The notes: a model not told the origin generated them from the letters alone. A stretch of 64,000 nucleotides of DNA from Frankia casuarinae (GCF_000013345.1 NC_007777.1:5270001-5334000), one strand, 5' to 3'. Positions 45,444 to 57,174 are shown, counted from the stretch's first letter. Numbers and translations: made by a program.

Positions 45444-46934
45444 TCAGGCCGCGCCGTCAGCCGCCGACTGGCTCGCCATCTGGGCATGCGCACGTCCCGC
45501 GCGAGCGGCCTCCTCGATAGCCTCCAGCGGTGGCCGCGGGATCGACACGGGCGGCGCCTCGGATTCCGGGCGGGCGGCTCGGGACCCGTAGGCCTCCCAT
45601 CCTGGGCGTCCGGGCGCGGGTCCCCTCTCCTTCGCGGTGCGGGTGTAGCGCCCGCGCCCCTGGTTCGGGACGGTGGAACCCGGCGTCGGTCCGGTCCTGA
45701 TCCCCCGGTTCTCCAGGCAGGCGCGGCAGTTGCAGTCGGCGGACGCCCTGGGCAGGCGATCGAGTCGCCAGGACAGATTGTCGATCTCGTCGCCATCCCC
45801 GACCAGGACACCGGTCGTGATGATGTGCACTAGATGCAGGGCCAGTTCAACCGGTTCCCAGCTGTCCTCCTCCAGGATCACCCGCAGTTTCTGGTAGATA
45901 GCCAGGTAGTCGGACGTCGGGCGCCGCATCGCGTTCGCGAGGACCGTGATCACCTGGCTGGCGGCCAGGGTCATCGGCTCGGGCGGCGGAGGGGGCAACG
46001 GGACTGTCGGGGCGCCCCGCTCCGGTTCGGGAGTCGACGCGTCCGCTGCCCCAGCGGTCTCGTCCGTCAGGACGTGTGGCTCGTCCGTCACGGCCCCGCG
46101 GGTGGCGGGATCGACGGTGCCCACGGCCGGAGCCGGTTGGGGGTCGCCGTCCGCTCGGGCGTCACCCGGCTCCGGCTGGTCTGAACGGGCGGTGTCCGGA
46201 TCATCCGAACGGGCGGTGTCCGGATCATCCGAACCGGCGGTGTCCGGATCATCCGAACCGGCGCTGTCCGGGCGGTCGGCGCCCCTCGAGGGGGCGAGGT
46301 TGACCGCCGGGCTGGCGGCACCAGGCGAGCCATCGCCCGCCACGGACGCCATCGCCCGGGGACGACGGCCGACCGCAGACGCCGTCCGCAGGCCGATCCG
46401 GCCACGGCGACCGCCGCGGCGCCGACGAGCGGGCGCGGCCGAGGCGGCGGTTGCCGAGCCGGCCTCCGCGGACGCCGGAGCCGCGGACGCCGGAGCCGCG
46501 GACGCCGGAGCCGCCGGCGAGGATGCGACGTCGGCCTCGACCAGGCGGACCTCGCCTGCCCGTACGGCGGCCTCGGGGATGCTCAGGGCTAACCGCGTCG
46601 TCCTGCCAGCCGCAGGCCGGGCCACCGTCGCCAACCAGCCCTGGTTGCGCAGCCTGGTGATCTGGCGCTGCACGTGGGTCCGGCTGTAACCGGTCTCCGC
46701 GACCAGGGTGACCAGGCCGGGGGCGCTCACCGCGGCACCGGCGGGCGCCGCCGGCGGAACCTCGGCGACGTGGCTCGCCAGCGTCAACGCGACCAGCTTC
46801 GCCGCCGACGGCAGGGCCGCCCGCAGCACCGCCCGCTGCCATCCCCCGCGATCGGACACCAGCGTGCCCGGCTCCTGCGCACGGACCAGAACCAGAGCAC
46901 CGGGGAGGGCAAGCTGGGTCACGGCCGACGCCAC
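45444..46934 (-). CDS. Winged-helix protein with long disordered linker
   Basis: About 496 residues from GTG 46934, which has GGGAGG immediately before it; the ORF opens at 47294. Residues 1 to ~110 form a winged helix (TLVAETGYSRTHVQRQITRLRNQGWLATVARPA), like MarR or replication-initiator types. The middle is repeat-rich, with three 24-bp units coding SDDPDTA (46191-46262) and an APASA repeat. A C-terminal helical domain (MRRPTSDYLAIYQKLRVILEEDSWEPVELALHL) and a CNCRACLENRG motif follow. No family assignment is possible. It may regulate transcription or replication. Confidence 0.72.
   Translation of the reverse strand: MASAVTQLALPGALVLVRAQEPGTLVSDRGGWQRAVLRAALPSAAKLVALTLASHVAEVPPAAPAGAAVSAPGLVTLVAETGYSRTHVQRQITRLRNQGWLATVARPAAGRTTRLALSIPEAAVRAGEVRLVEADVASSPAAPASAAPASAAPASAEAGSATAASAAPARRRRGGRRGRIGLRTASAVGRRPRAMASVAGDGSPGAASPAVNLAPSRGADRPDSAGSDDPDTAGSDDPDTARSDDPDTARSDQPEPGDARADGDPQPAPAVGTVDPATRGAVTDEPHVLTDETAGAADASTPEPERGAPTVPLPPPPPEPMTLAASQVITVLANAMRRPTSDYLAIYQKLRVILEEDSWEPVELALHLVHIITTGVLVGDGDEIDNLSWRLDRLPRASADCNCRACLENRGIRTGPTPGSTVPNQGRGRYTRTAKERGPAPGRPGWEAYGSRAARPESEAPPVSIPRPPLEAIEEAARAGRAHAQMASQSAADGAA
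46191..46262 (-). repeat. Three 24-bp tandem repeats
   Basis: The plus-strand unit GGTGTCCGGATCATCCGAAC(G/C)GGC starts at 46191, 46215 and 46239 and encodes SDDPDTA(R/G) on the minus strand. The period is in frame. Confidence 0.85.
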
Positions 46935-48054
46935 ATGCCTCCCTTCCTCGGCGGGGTCACTCGAAGCTGACGGACTGCGCCCGCCCGAGCGGACCGGGGC
47001 GGGTTGCCCGGGGATCATGCCGACCTGAACGGGTTCGGTGGGTCGGGGACCGGTCAACGTCTGTCCAGGCACGGTACTCCGTGCCTGGAGGGGAGGCTCC
47101 TGGGGAGGGCCACCACATTCACATGAAGAGGACATGACTTCATCACCCTCGTTGGGGACTCGTGGTGCGACAGACGCATCAAACATCGCGCGACTGACGC
47201 AAAGCAAAAGATGGGGCCGGCGGCCACGAAAAGGCCACACCGGGCCATCCGGAAAGACCTCCCGAGCAGTTCTTCTCCCTGCCTTCAACCTCATCGGGTG
47301 ACACCAGAAATCGATTTTTAATCCGTCATATTCAATTCCTTATTACCGCGTCACCCGGCGGGACTGCATCCCCGGGGAGGAGGACTCGGCGGCGTGGAGG
47401 ATCCCCCCGCACCTCGCCGGAGGGATGGCCGGAGGGATGGCCGCCACGGTGACCGCGCCCGAGTACATCCTGCCCACGGCACGTGCGGAGGAAAGTCCGG
47501 GCGCGCTCACCGGTTGAACCGGCCCACCGGTATCCGGAACTACGACGGGACTCGGCGCACAAGAAAAATCGCCGGGAACCGGAACACCGGGAGAAACCGG
47601 ACCGCCCGGTCACGGCATTCTTCGTCCTTGCCCGGCGAGGCCGGACGGGAACAGCCACCTCGCCCGATCGACCCGCCGCCACACAACGGACGCCAACCAC
47701 CGTCACCGACAACAGAGATCGTGGACCTCCATTGTCGTACCTCGTCGTCTTATCGATCGATCACGGCAGGGGAGCGGCTGGCGCCCAGTGGCTTCCGGTC
47801 CGACGACGGGGTTACCGGGGACCGGTGACCCAACCATTCACCACTTCTCACCATGGATCACGCCGACGGGTGGGAAGGATGGTCCAACGTAGGGTTCACC
47901 TGGCCCGAACACACGAAAACAACACCGGAAGCTGTTGATCGGCGGGCAGCTCCACTCCACGTTGGCCTCCCCCGCGTTGGCCTCCCCCGCGGGCGGACGG
48001 GGTTCCCGGCCGACCAGCCGGGTATCCCGGACCGGGCTTCGAAGGAGGCGGACG
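46935..48054. other. Long gap with no supported gene
   Basis: About 1.1 kb (or 760 bp if the winged-helix gene starts at 47294). Open frames overlap on both strands without ribosome sites. A 40-bp AT-rich island (about 47308-47347) stands out in otherwise GC-rich DNA and could be a promoter. The sequence GGAGGAAAGTCCGGG at 47487-47501 matches an RNase P RNA core but the rest of that RNA is missing. A structured or non-coding RNA cannot be excluded. Confidence 0.5.
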
Positions 48055-48990
48055 ATGGCCGACATCGTGGTCGGGGTCGATGGTTCCGAGGGCTCCCACA
48101 CGGCGCTGCGCTGGGCGTTCACCGAGGCGGAGTGGCAGGGGTGCGGCATCCAAGCCGTGATCGGCTTCGCCCGTGGTCCGGCCCAGCCCGGGATGCGTGC
48201 CGGCCTGGCGCAGGCGGCCGAGCGGACGCTGCACGAAACCGTGACGGCGGTCACGCCACCGGGATCGATCGTCTCCGTAACGGAGCAGGCCGTGGACCTG
48301 CCGGGTGCGGAGGCCCTGCTGACGGTCGGCCGCGACGCCCGCATGATCGTGGTCGGCGCCCGGGGGCAGGGGCTGCTGCACCGGCTGCGGATCGGGTCGG
48401 TCAGTGCCTCCGTCGCCGTACACGCCACGGTTCCGATCGTGATCGCCCGCGGTGACGTCGAGGCCGCGACCGCCGGCTCGGGCGCGACCGCCGCCGAAGG
48501 CACGACCCCGGCCGGCGCACCGTCCCGACCGTCCCGACCGTCCCGACCGTCCCGACCGTCCCGACCGATCGCCGTGGGTGTGGACGGCTCCCCCAACGCA
48601 CTGTCGGCCCTCGCCTGGGCCGCCGGGGAGGCCGCACTGCGCGGGGTTCCGCTGATCGCCGTGCACGCCTGGCTCGCGGCGATCCCGTTGCCGTTCGCCG
48701 AGGCACCGGGGGAGATCACCCAGGCCCTGGAGGACCAGGCCCGGGCCGTGCTCGACGAGTCCATCGCGGGCGTCCGCGACCGCGGCCAGCTGCCGGCCGG
48801 ACTGGACCTACGGGCCGTGGTGCTGCCCGCCTCGGCCACCCAGGCCTTGATCGTCAAGGGTCGCGAGTGCGATCTCGTCGTCGTCGGCGCCCGCGGTCAC
48901 GGCGGCTTCGCCGAGCTGCTGCTGGGATCGGTCAGCCACCAGTGCATGCTTCACTGCCCCACCCCGGTGGCGATCATTCGGCAGCGGTAG
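48055..48990 (+). CDS. Tandem universal stress protein
   Basis: A 311-residue protein with two UspA domains (1-138 and 160-311). Each begins with a VGVDGS motif (IVVGVDGSEGSHTALRWA and IAVGVDGSPNALSALAWA) and ends with an ATP-binding GARG-type loop (VVGARGQGLLHRLRIGSVS and VVGARGHGGFAELLLGSVS). The linker contains five copies of RPS from 9-bp repeats (48521-48565). ATG 48055 follows GAAGGAGGCGG. Such proteins bind ATP and help survive starvation or hypoxia. Confidence 0.94.
   Translation: MADIVVGVDGSEGSHTALRWAFTEAEWQGCGIQAVIGFARGPAQPGMRAGLAQAAERTLHETVTAVTPPGSIVSVTEQAVDLPGAEALLTVGRDARMIVVGARGQGLLHRLRIGSVSASVAVHATVPIVIARGDVEAATAGSGATAAEGTTPAGAPSRPSRPSRPSRPSRPIAVGVDGSPNALSALAWAAGEAALRGVPLIAVHAWLAAIPLPFAEAPGEITQALEDQARAVLDESIAGVRDRGQLPAGLDLRAVVLPASATQALIVKGRECDLVVVGARGHGGFAELLLGSVSHQCMLHCPTPVAIIRQR
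48521..48565 (+). repeat. Five 9-bp repeats in the Usp linker
   Basis: CGTCCCGAC repeats five times without change and encodes the RPS linker between the two Usp domains. Copy number only alters linker length. Confidence 0.9.
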
Positions 48991-49011
48991 CGGGGCGGCA
49001 GCCACCGACCG

Positions 49012-50973
49012 TTAACGGGTCGGGCCGTGCACGACCGCATGCGTATCCGGGAGGATCCCGTCCCAGGCGTACCACCGCTCGTTGTTCTGCCCGGGCGCCG
49101 GATCCCACGGATTACGCAGCAGCACCCGCCGGCGCGCCACGTCCACGGCGAGCAGGGTGTAGGCGTGCGCCGCGACGAGTCCGCCGGGCCGGGTTCGACG
49201 CCGGGTGGTCACGATCACCACCTCGCCGTCGGCGAGGAGCTCCCCGAGGGCGGGAACGGTCGCCTCGTGGGCGGCGAACACGTGCGCCGATCGCCCGGTG
49301 AGCGTCCGCAGGGCCGTCGCCGCATTTCCGAATTCGATGGCGGGATAGCCGCCGTGCAGCCGGGCGTAGGCCTTCTCGTACAGCGCCGGCCACAGCTCCG
49401 GCCGTCCCGCCGCGTCGTCGCCGTCCATCGCGACCTCCTCGTACCCAGCCGCACGCGACCGGGAGGTGCCCGGCGCCCGCGGCCCGGGTGCCTCGTCCTC
49501 CGATCGCCCGTACGGCGGCTGGACCCGACGAGCGGGCAGGCTGGCCGTGACGGTGACGCCCACGCCGGCGCCGGCCGGTCCGCGGGGGTGCATGATGATC
49601 GTGACAGTACCGTTGGGGTTGGCCCGCAGCCGCTCCGCGAGTAGTCCGGGATCCTGGCGGGCGATGCCGATCAGCGCCGCGACGAGGTAGCAGTCGGCGA
49701 CGCCGCCCTGCCCCACATCGCTCGGGCTGATCCCGTCACGCACCGTCGGGTCGCCGGTGCGGTCGACCGCCACGACCTCGCCGGGGCGTCCGCGGACGAC
49801 AGGGTAGCCGGGTTCGAGCCATGGGAAGGCCAGCAGGACGTCTCCGATCATGGCCGAGGAGGCCCCGGCGATCAGGGCGTCGGTGAGGTCGGCCAGCGCC
49901 GGCAGGTAACCAAGGATGCCGGGGCTCGGATTTTCGATCACCCGGGCGGCCACCGCGGCAAGGACCGCCAGAGGCCGGCCGCGCAGCCGGGAGATGACCG
50001 CCTGGCGCATCGCCGCGGACAGGCCAGCCAGCCGAACGCTGATCGCCGTCAGATCATTGACGGTCACCGTCGCCGGATCCGTGCCGATGCGGGCGACCAG
50101 CTCGGCCGCGGCGAAACGCGCCATCCGCCGGTCGATGCCGCGCGCCATGGCCGGCGCTCCGACAGCGACCGCGTGCAGTCCGAACCCGACGGGGTCGTCC
50201 CGTCCGGACGAGCCAGCCAGACCGAGCAGGCCAGCCGGAGCGGACGGTTTGCGCTCCCCGAACAGGCAGTGCGGATCGGACCAGTCCACGCCGCCGAACG
50301 GATCGGGCAGCCGGCTCAACCGTCCCCCGTCCGCGGCGACGGCTCGGGCCAGGGCGGCCGACCGGTCGCCCGCCGCCCGCAGGCGGTCGGACAGGACGCC
50401 CAGCAGGACCGGATCGAACAGAACGGTTTCGTCAATCGGGACCTTCACGGCGGGCCTGCCCCCAGCGTCGCCGGCATCGCCGGAGCCTCCGATAGCCCCG
50501 GGCAGGTCCTCCCTCCCCCCGGCATCGCCCTCGACGCCACCGGTGGCCAGTCCGTGCGCCAGCATCCACACCCGTGGGTCGTTCCCGACGCCGCCGGACG
50601 CGTCGAACCGGCGCAGCCGGGCGAGCTCGTCGGCGGATACCACGGCAGCCGCGCCTAGACCGAGGCGCAAGGCGTGGGCACGCTCGTCGTACCGCTCGGC
50701 GAGCCAGTCGAGCAGCCCGGCCCGATCGCGCAGCACCCCGGCGCCGACGTCAAGCGCCCGCTGCCAGTCGTCCAGCCGGGCGGCGCACCGGATCCGCCAC
50801 GGTGACCGCCATGCCCGCGGGGTGTCGGCGGCACGCGCACCGGCCAGCACCCCGGCCACCTCCGGGACGAGTCGGCGCAGCCGGGCGGCGCACTCGCGCA
50901 GCTCGCCCGCGGCCGCGGCGAGGGCCGCGACATCACGGGGTGTACCAAGGTCTGCTCGCATCGGGCACGCCAT
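49012..50973 (-). CDS. Calpain-family cysteine protease with WXG100-like N-terminus
   Basis: A 653-residue protein from ATG 50973. The C-terminal third has the calpain (C2) catalytic core: Q422 and nucleophile C428 in VGQGGVADCYLVAAL, the structural ELWPALYEKAYARLHGGYPAI, H603 in AHAYTLLAV and N621 in RNPWDP. All four key residues are in order. The N-terminal ~110 residues are a helical hairpin-like region (MRADLGTPRDVAALAAAAGELRECAARLRRL) with W in the middle, similar in style to WXG100/LXG-type secreted proteins. A middle helical domain links them. It is isolated, on the minus strand, and lacks neighbours of known secretion. The role (effector, toxin or self-processing enzyme) is open. Confidence 0.87.
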   Translation of the reverse strand: MACPMRADLGTPRDVAALAAAAGELRECAARLRRLVPEVAGVLAGARAADTPRAWRSPWRIRCAARLDDWQRALDVGAGVLRDRAGLLDWLAERYDERAHALRLGLGAAAVVSADELARLRRFDASGGVGNDPRVWMLAHGLATGGVEGDAGGREDLPGAIGGSGDAGDAGGRPAVKVPIDETVLFDPVLLGVLSDRLRAAGDRSAALARAVAADGGRLSRLPDPFGGVDWSDPHCLFGERKPSAPAGLLGLAGSSGRDDPVGFGLHAVAVGAPAMARGIDRRMARFAAAELVARIGTDPATVTVNDLTAISVRLAGLSAAMRQAVISRLRGRPLAVLAAVAARVIENPSPGILGYLPALADLTDALIAGASSAMIGDVLLAFPWLEPGYPVVRGRPGEVVAVDRTGDPTVRDGISPSDVGQGGVADCYLVAALIGIARQDPGLLAERLRANPNGTVTIIMHPRGPAGAGVGVTVTASLPARRVQPPYGRSEDEAPGPRAPGTSRSRAAGYEEVAMDGDDAAGRPELWPALYEKAYARLHGGYPAIEFGNAATALRTLTGRSAHVFAAHEATVPALGELLADGEVVIVTTRRRTRPGGLVAAHAYTLLAVDVARRRVLLRNPWDPAPGQNNERWYAWDGILPDTHAVVHGPTR

Positions 50974-51122
50974 CCGGCTCGCTGGCGACGGGATGATCAA
51001 AGCGTAACCCGACGGGTCCCCCTCGCCGCGTCGGCTCGGCCACCCGCGACCGCGGGCGCTCGTCCGCGTTAGGGTTTTGATCATTTGGCCGCAGGGACCA
51101 CGGCCTCCGCGACCCTGCCGCC

Positions 51123-51167
51123 AAGAACACCGAGAACGCCAAGAACACCAAGAACACCGAGAACTGG
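51123..51167 (+). repeat. Five 9-bp repeats before the thiolase start
   Basis: Units AAGAACACC, GAGAACGCC, AAGAACACC, AAGAACACC and GAGAACTGG run from 51123 to 51167 and end directly before the ribosome site GGGAGGG. They lie in the leader and are purine-rich. Confidence 0.85.
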
Positions 51168-51175
51168 GAGGGCAT

Positions 51176-52396
51176 GTGACCGAGGCCGTTGTCGTCGCCG
51201 CAACCCGATCACCGATCGGGCGGGCGTTCAAGGGTTCGCTGCGGGGGATGCGGGCCGACGACCTCGCGGCCATCATCGTCCGGGCAGCCCTGGACCAGGT
51301 TCCGGCCCTCAACCCGGCCGACATCGACGATCTCATCCTCGGTTGCGGGCTACCCGGAGGCGAACAGGGACACAACATCAGCCGCGTCGTTGCCGTCAGC
51401 CTCGGGTTCGACACCGTTCCCGGCACGACGGTCTCCCGGTACTGCGCATCCTCCCTGCAGGCTCTGCGGATGGCTGCGCACGCCGTGCGCGCGGGAGAGG
51501 GTGACGCGTTCATCGCCGCCGGGGTGGAGGTCGTCAGCGGCTTCGTCAGGGGCAACAGCGACAGCCTGCCGGACACCCAGAACCCGCGCTACTGCGAGGC
51601 CCAGGCCCGTACGGCGGCCCGTGCCCAGGCGGGGTCCGCGCCCTGGACGAATCCCCGGGCGGCCGGCGAGCTGCCCGACGTCTACATCGCCATGGGGCAG
51701 ACCGCCGAGAACGTGGCCCAGCTCGCGGGTGTGAGCCGCCTCGAACAGGACGAGTACGCCTGCCGCTCGCAGAACCTGACGGAGCGGGCCGTCGCGGACG
51801 GCTTCTTCAAGCGGGAGATCATTCCGGTGCCGCTGCCCGACGGCGGGGTGATCGACAGCGACGACAGTCCCCGGCCGGGAACCACGATGCGGGCGCTGGC
51901 CGCTCTCAGGCCGGTGTTCCGCCCGGACGGTACCGTCACGGCCGGCAACGCCTGCCCGCTCAACGACGGAGCCGCCGCGGTCATCGTCATGAGCGACACC
52001 AGGGCCCGCGAGCTCGGCATCACCCCGCTGGCCCGGATCGTCTCCACCGGCGTCAGCGCACTGTCACCGGAGATCATGGGCCTGGCCCCGGTGGAGGCGT
52101 CCCGGCGGGCCCTGGCCCGGGCGGGGATGACGATCGACGACGTCGACCTGGTAGAGCTGAACGAGGCGTTCGCGGCGCAGGTCATCCCGACCTACCGGGC
52201 GCTCGGGCTCGACGTCGCGAAGCTGAATGTGCACGGTGGCGCGATCGCGCTCGGTCACCCGTTCGGGATGACCGGCGCCCGGCTACTCACCACCCTGCTG
52301 AACGGACTACGCACCACCGACACGACCATCGGCCTGGAGACAATGTGCGTCGGCGGCGGGCAGGGCATGGCGCTGGTCGTCGAGCGGCTGTCCTGA
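51176..52396 (+). CDS. Acetyl-CoA acetyltransferase, thiolase family
   Basis: A 406-residue thiolase. The acyl-accepting Cys is C90 in SRYCASSLQ. The second half has NVHGGAIALGHPFGMTGAR (catalytic His) and CVGGGQGMALV (second Cys), characteristic of the fold. The FadA-like sequence suggests beta-oxidation or acetoacetyl-CoA formation. GTG 51176 follows GGGAGGGCAT. The preceding 9-bp repeats are in its leader. It is divergent from the calpain-like gene. Confidence 0.93.
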   Translation: MTEAVVVAATRSPIGRAFKGSLRGMRADDLAAIIVRAALDQVPALNPADIDDLILGCGLPGGEQGHNISRVVAVSLGFDTVPGTTVSRYCASSLQALRMAAHAVRAGEGDAFIAAGVEVVSGFVRGNSDSLPDTQNPRYCEAQARTAARAQAGSAPWTNPRAAGELPDVYIAMGQTAENVAQLAGVSRLEQDEYACRSQNLTERAVADGFFKREIIPVPLPDGGVIDSDDSPRPGTTMRALAALRPVFRPDGTVTAGNACPLNDGAAAVIVMSDTRARELGITPLARIVSTGVSALSPEIMGLAPVEASRRALARAGMTIDDVDLVELNEAFAAQVIPTYRALGLDVAKLNVHGGAIALGHPFGMTGARLLTTLLNGLRTTDTTIGLETMCVGGGQGMALVVERLS

Positions 52397-52537
52397 ACCG
52401 GGAGTTCGCGACCTTTCGGGCTTCGGGTCTGCCGCGACCGACGCTCCGTGCTAGGCAGAAAGAGCACGCGCATGCGATCGGTCACCGGAGCATCCAGGCA
52501 GAGCAGACCGGATCGCCCGGCAGGGAGGTCGACCATC

Positions 52538-52747
52538 ATGATGTTCGCATCCGTCGGAGAGAGGTTCGTCGTCCACGGCCGCACGGTGGGCAGCCCGGAA
52601 CGACACGGGACCGTGGTCGAGGTACGCGGCGAGGACGGAGGCCCGCCGTTCGTCGTGCGTTGGGATGACGGGCACGAGGGACTCTTCTTCCCGAGCTACG
52701 ACTCGCTCGTCGAACTCCGACCGTCACGGGAGTCCGCGGGCGTCTGA
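52538..52747 (+). CDS. DUF1918 protein
   Basis: A 69-residue protein matching the DUF1918 pattern: VGERFVVHGRTVGSPERHGTVVEVRGEDGGPPFVVRWDDGHEGLFFPSYD. The compact beta-barrel-like sequence is common in actinobacteria, beside thiolase or stress genes; its function is unknown. ATG 52538 (or 52541) follows GGGAGGTC. Confidence 0.88.
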   Translation: MMFASVGERFVVHGRTVGSPERHGTVVEVRGEDGGPPFVVRWDDGHEGLFFPSYDSLVELRPSRESAGV

Positions 52748-52877
52748 CCCCGGGCACGTCCGACCCCGGAGAGGATGGCGACGGTAGCCGAGCCCGGGGA
52801 GCCAGGCCCGGGGCGTGTTGATCGCCTGAAACATTTTCCGGCGAAATCGGCTGCCCCGGGGCCTTCAGGCGGTGTGA

Positions 52878-52898
52878 CCTGCTGCGCTATACAGCAGG
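52878..52898. promoter_or_regulatory. Inverted repeat upstream of the MMPL gene
   Basis: CCTGCTG (52878-52884) and CAGCAGG (52892-52898) are a perfect inverted repeat with a 7-base spacer, CGCTATA. It lies 73 bp before ATG 52971, a position expected for an operator. Confidence 0.45.
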
Positions 52899-52970
52899 GA
52901 CACAGCCGTCGGACCGACAGGTAACGCGCGTCGATCCGGAGGCAACGCGGATAACTCCGGAGCGTGACCG

Positions 52971-55640
52971 ATGTCGACGCCTTCCCCCTCCACCGACGAT
53001 CCAGCCGATCATCCCGGCCGGCCCGAACACCGGTCGGAGCCAGGCCGCACCTCGGAACCGGAGCACGGGTCGGGCCCGGACCGCCGGTCCGGGCCATCGG
53101 CGGCACTCGCCCGTATGGTCAGTACGGTCAGTCGGCGCTCGGGCATCGTCGCCGTCGTGGCGCTGCTCGTCACCGCCGCCCTGGGGTTCGGAACCACCCG
53201 GCTGGAATTCACCACCGGCCAGGACAACTATCTGAACCCCGACTCCCAGGTTGCCCGGGACAACGTCGCCTACCAGTCCCTCTTCGGCGGCCAGGCGATG
53301 GTCACGCTGTTCACCCTGGACAAGGGCGAACGACTCGAGGACCTATTCACCAAGCGCAACATCAGCCAGTTCCGGGAGTTGCAGGCCAGCCTCGACGCCG
53401 ATGACCGGATCGAATCGGTGATCACCCCGCTCACGGCGCTGGAGTTCACGAACAACCTGGTCACGAGCCCGGACGGCAATCCCGTCAACAGCCCCGCCGG
53501 GAAGATCCTGCTCGGTGCCCAGCGCCGCGATCCGGATCCGGTCTCCGCCCAGCGGCGCCTCGCCGACTCCGTCACGACACTGCGGCGGATGCAGGCGATC
53601 CCGGTGGCCGAGCGGGTCTACGACAACCCGGCCTGGGTCTCCTTCCTGCTCCGCGACAACACGGGTGCCATCCGTAAGTCGATCAAGCCGTTCTTCCCGA
53701 CCGAATCCACCAGCCAGATGGTCACCCGACTGCGGGGCAACGCCTCCCTCACGACCGAGGGCCAGGCCGCGACCCTGGCCGAGAAGGCCGCGTCCGAACG
53801 CATGTTCGATAATGCGACAACGATGTCGACCGGGGCGCCCGCGCTGCTGCGCGACCTCAACGACTACCTGCGCGGCGGGTTCGTCACCCTCGGGGGCATC
53901 TCCCTGGCACTGATGGCCGGCCTGCTGCTCGTCGCCTTCGCGGTGCGCTGGCGGCTGCTCCCGCTCGGCGTCGTCGCCGTCGGCCTCATCTGGGCGTTCG
54001 GCCTCGCCGGCTACGCGGGTGTCCCGCTGTCGGTGGTGACCATCTCCGGTCTGCCGGTGCTGCTCGGCGTCGGCATCGACTTCGCCGTCCAGCTCCACAG
54101 CCGGGTGGAGGAGGAGGCCCAACTGGCCCGGGCCGGCCATCCCGTCACCGCGGCCCTGGCCGGGCTGCTGCCCGCGCTGAGTGTCGCCACCGTCGCCGCG
54201 GTGCTGTCCTTCCTCGCGCTGGAGTTCAGCGACGTCCCGATGATCCGGGACTTCGGCACGCTGCTCGCCCTGGGCCTGCCGGTGATCGTCATCGCCACGA
54301 TCCTGTTCCTCACCGCCTCGTTGGGCCTGCGGGAACGTCGCCGGCCGACCCCCCCGAAGGACTACACCCACGGCCCGCTGGGTCGGACGGTGATCACCCT
54401 GGGGTCCCTGCCACGGATCACCGCGCTCCCGCTCGTCGCCGTGTCCGTCGCGGTCTTCGCCGTCGGGATCGTCACCGACGGCACACTGAAGATCCAGACC
54501 GATCCGGAGAAATGGGTCGACCAGCAGGGTCAGGTCATCAAGAACATCAACACGCTGCGCGCGAGCACCGGATCCGCCAGCGAGCTGGGCATCTACGTCC
54601 AGTCACCGAACGTCTTCGACGACGCCACCGTCGCCTTCCTCGCCGAGTTCGCGAACACCCGGCTCGCGAAGGACCCGGCCGACCTGCTGACCGCGTCGAG
54701 CCTCGTCACGACCATCAGCTTCATGATGGAGGTGCCGAACACGACGGTCGTCCTGCCGACGGGTCAGGACGTCCGGCTCGGCTACGCCGCGGCACCGCCC
54801 GACCTCCAGCGCGCCACGGTGAACCTGGCCCACAACGCGCTCAACCTCGTCTTCCGTACCGGATCGGGCTCGTTGGAACGGCAGGCCGCAATCGTCGACG
54901 ACATCCGGGACACGGTCCATCCGCCGCAAGGGGTACGCGCCACCCCGTCGGGCCTCGTCGTGGTCGGCACCGGGCTGCTGGAGAACTTCACGAAGAACCG
55001 GACCCAGCTGACCTACTTCGCGCTGGTCGGCGTCCTGCTCATGCTGCTGGTCTGGCACCGCAGCATCGTCCGGGCGGTCCTGTCGCTGGTGCCGGTGCTG
55101 ATCGCGGTCGGGCTCAGCTCCATGATCGCCTGGCTGGTCGGCGTCGATCTCAGCCCGCTCACCGCGGTCGGCGGCCCGCTCGTCATCGCGCTGGGCAGCG
55201 AGTTCACCACCCTGCTCGTGCTTCGCCACCTGGAAGAGCGTCGACGCGGCCTGACGCCGAAGGAGGCCGTCGACCAGACCGCAGCCCGCACCGGACGCGC
55301 CTTCGTGGTCTCCGCGCTCGCCGCCGTGATCGGGGTCGCCGTCCTGGCCTTCAGCTCCCTACCGCTGCTGCGTGACTTCGGTCTGCTGGTCGCCCTCAAC
55401 GTCGCCATCGCCCTGCTGTCCGCGCTGGTCGTCCTCCCACCCCTGTTGATCTGGGCGGACGAACGCGGCTGGGTGCACCAGCCGCGCCAGGACGACCCGG
55501 GCCCGGCGGTCGACAGAACCGGACCGGGTCTTCGTCAACACGGCGACATGTGGGACGCTCAAGAAACCCGTTCCAAGGCCGGCGCATCACGGCCGCGGCC
55601 GATGGCGGGTGGAAACCGGGACGAGACATCCGCCGTATAG
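52971..55640 (+). CDS. MMPL/RND-family transporter
   Basis: An 889-residue membrane protein with about twelve helices in two blocks. Block one: a first helix near residue 57, a large external loop, then helices to about 470. Block two: after about 670. The repeated RND-like segment [14 protein letters not shown] and the second [19 protein letters not shown] fit the MMPL family (helix 4-type GxxxD proton relay). Substrate unknown: in mycobacteria MMPL proteins export lipids and siderophores, and in others hopanoids. The N- and C-terminal cytoplasmic tails are low-complexity. It is upstream of ahcY. Confidence 0.92.
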   Translation: MSTPSPSTDDPADHPGRPEHRSEPGRTSEPEHGSGPDRRSGPSAALARMVSTVSRRSGIVAVVALLVTAALGFGTTRLEFTTGQDNYLNPDSQVARDNVAYQSLFGGQAMVTLFTLDKGERLEDLFTKRNISQFRELQASLDADDRIESVITPLTALEFTNNLVTSPDGNPVNSPAGKILLGAQRRDPDPVSAQRRLADSVTTLRRMQAIPVAERVYDNPAWVSFLLRDNTGAIRKSIKPFFPTESTSQMVTRLRGNASLTTEGQAATLAEKAASERMFDNATTMSTGAPALLRDLNDYLRGGFVTLGGISLALMAGLLLVAFAVRWRLLPLGVVAVGLIWAFGLAGYAGVPLSVVTISGLPVLLGVGIDFAVQLHSRVEEEAQLARAGHPVTAALAGLLPALSVATVAAVLSFLALEFSDVPMIRDFGTLLALGLPVIVIATILFLTASLGLRERRRPTPPKDYTHGPLGRTVITLGSLPRITALPLVAVSVAVFAVGIVTDGTLKIQTDPEKWVDQQGQVIKNINTLRASTGSASELGIYVQSPNVFDDATVAFLAEFANTRLAKDPADLLTASSLVTTISFMMEVPNTTVVLPTGQDVRLGYAAAPPDLQRATVNLAHNALNLVFRTGSGSLERQAAIVDDIRDTVHPPQGVRATPSGLVVVGTGLLENFTKNRTQLTYFALVGVLLMLLVWHRSIVRAVLSLVPVLIAVGLSSMIAWLVGVDLSPLTAVGGPLVIALGSEFTTLLVLRHLEERRRGLTPKEAVDQTAARTGRAFVVSALAAVIGVAVLAFSSLPLLRDFGLLVALNVAIALLSALVVLPPLLIWADERGWVHQPRQDDPGPAVDRTGPGLRQHGDMWDAQETRSKAGASRPRPMAGGNRDETSAV

Positions 55641-55674
55641 GCTCGGCAGCCGCCCGAGCGTCGAAGGAGAGGGC

Positions 55675-57111
<1,437 letters not shown>

Positions 57112-57128
57112 TCGGTCCGGTCCTCTCG

Positions 57129-57174
57129 CGCCGATTCCGGTTAATCCGATTAATCCGATCGACCGGATTCGGCG
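57129..57174. terminator. Stem-loop between convergent ahcY and secreted-protein genes
   Basis: CGCCGATTCCGGT (57129-57141) pairs with ACCGGATTCGGCG (57162-57174) with one mismatch around a 20-base loop. It lies 18 bp after the ahcY stop, convergent with the minus-strand gene ending at 57212, so it could terminate both. Confidence 0.6.

Noticed and set aside
47487-47501. Possible RNase P RNA (GGAGGAAAGTCCGGG)
   Set aside because: The conserved core (ACAGAAA and GGTGAAA regions) does not follow, so a full rnpB is not supported.
48521-48565. CRISPR array suspected from short direct repeats
   Set aside because: The repeats are contiguous and in frame with no spacers and no cas genes nearby; the same holds for the other tandem arrays.
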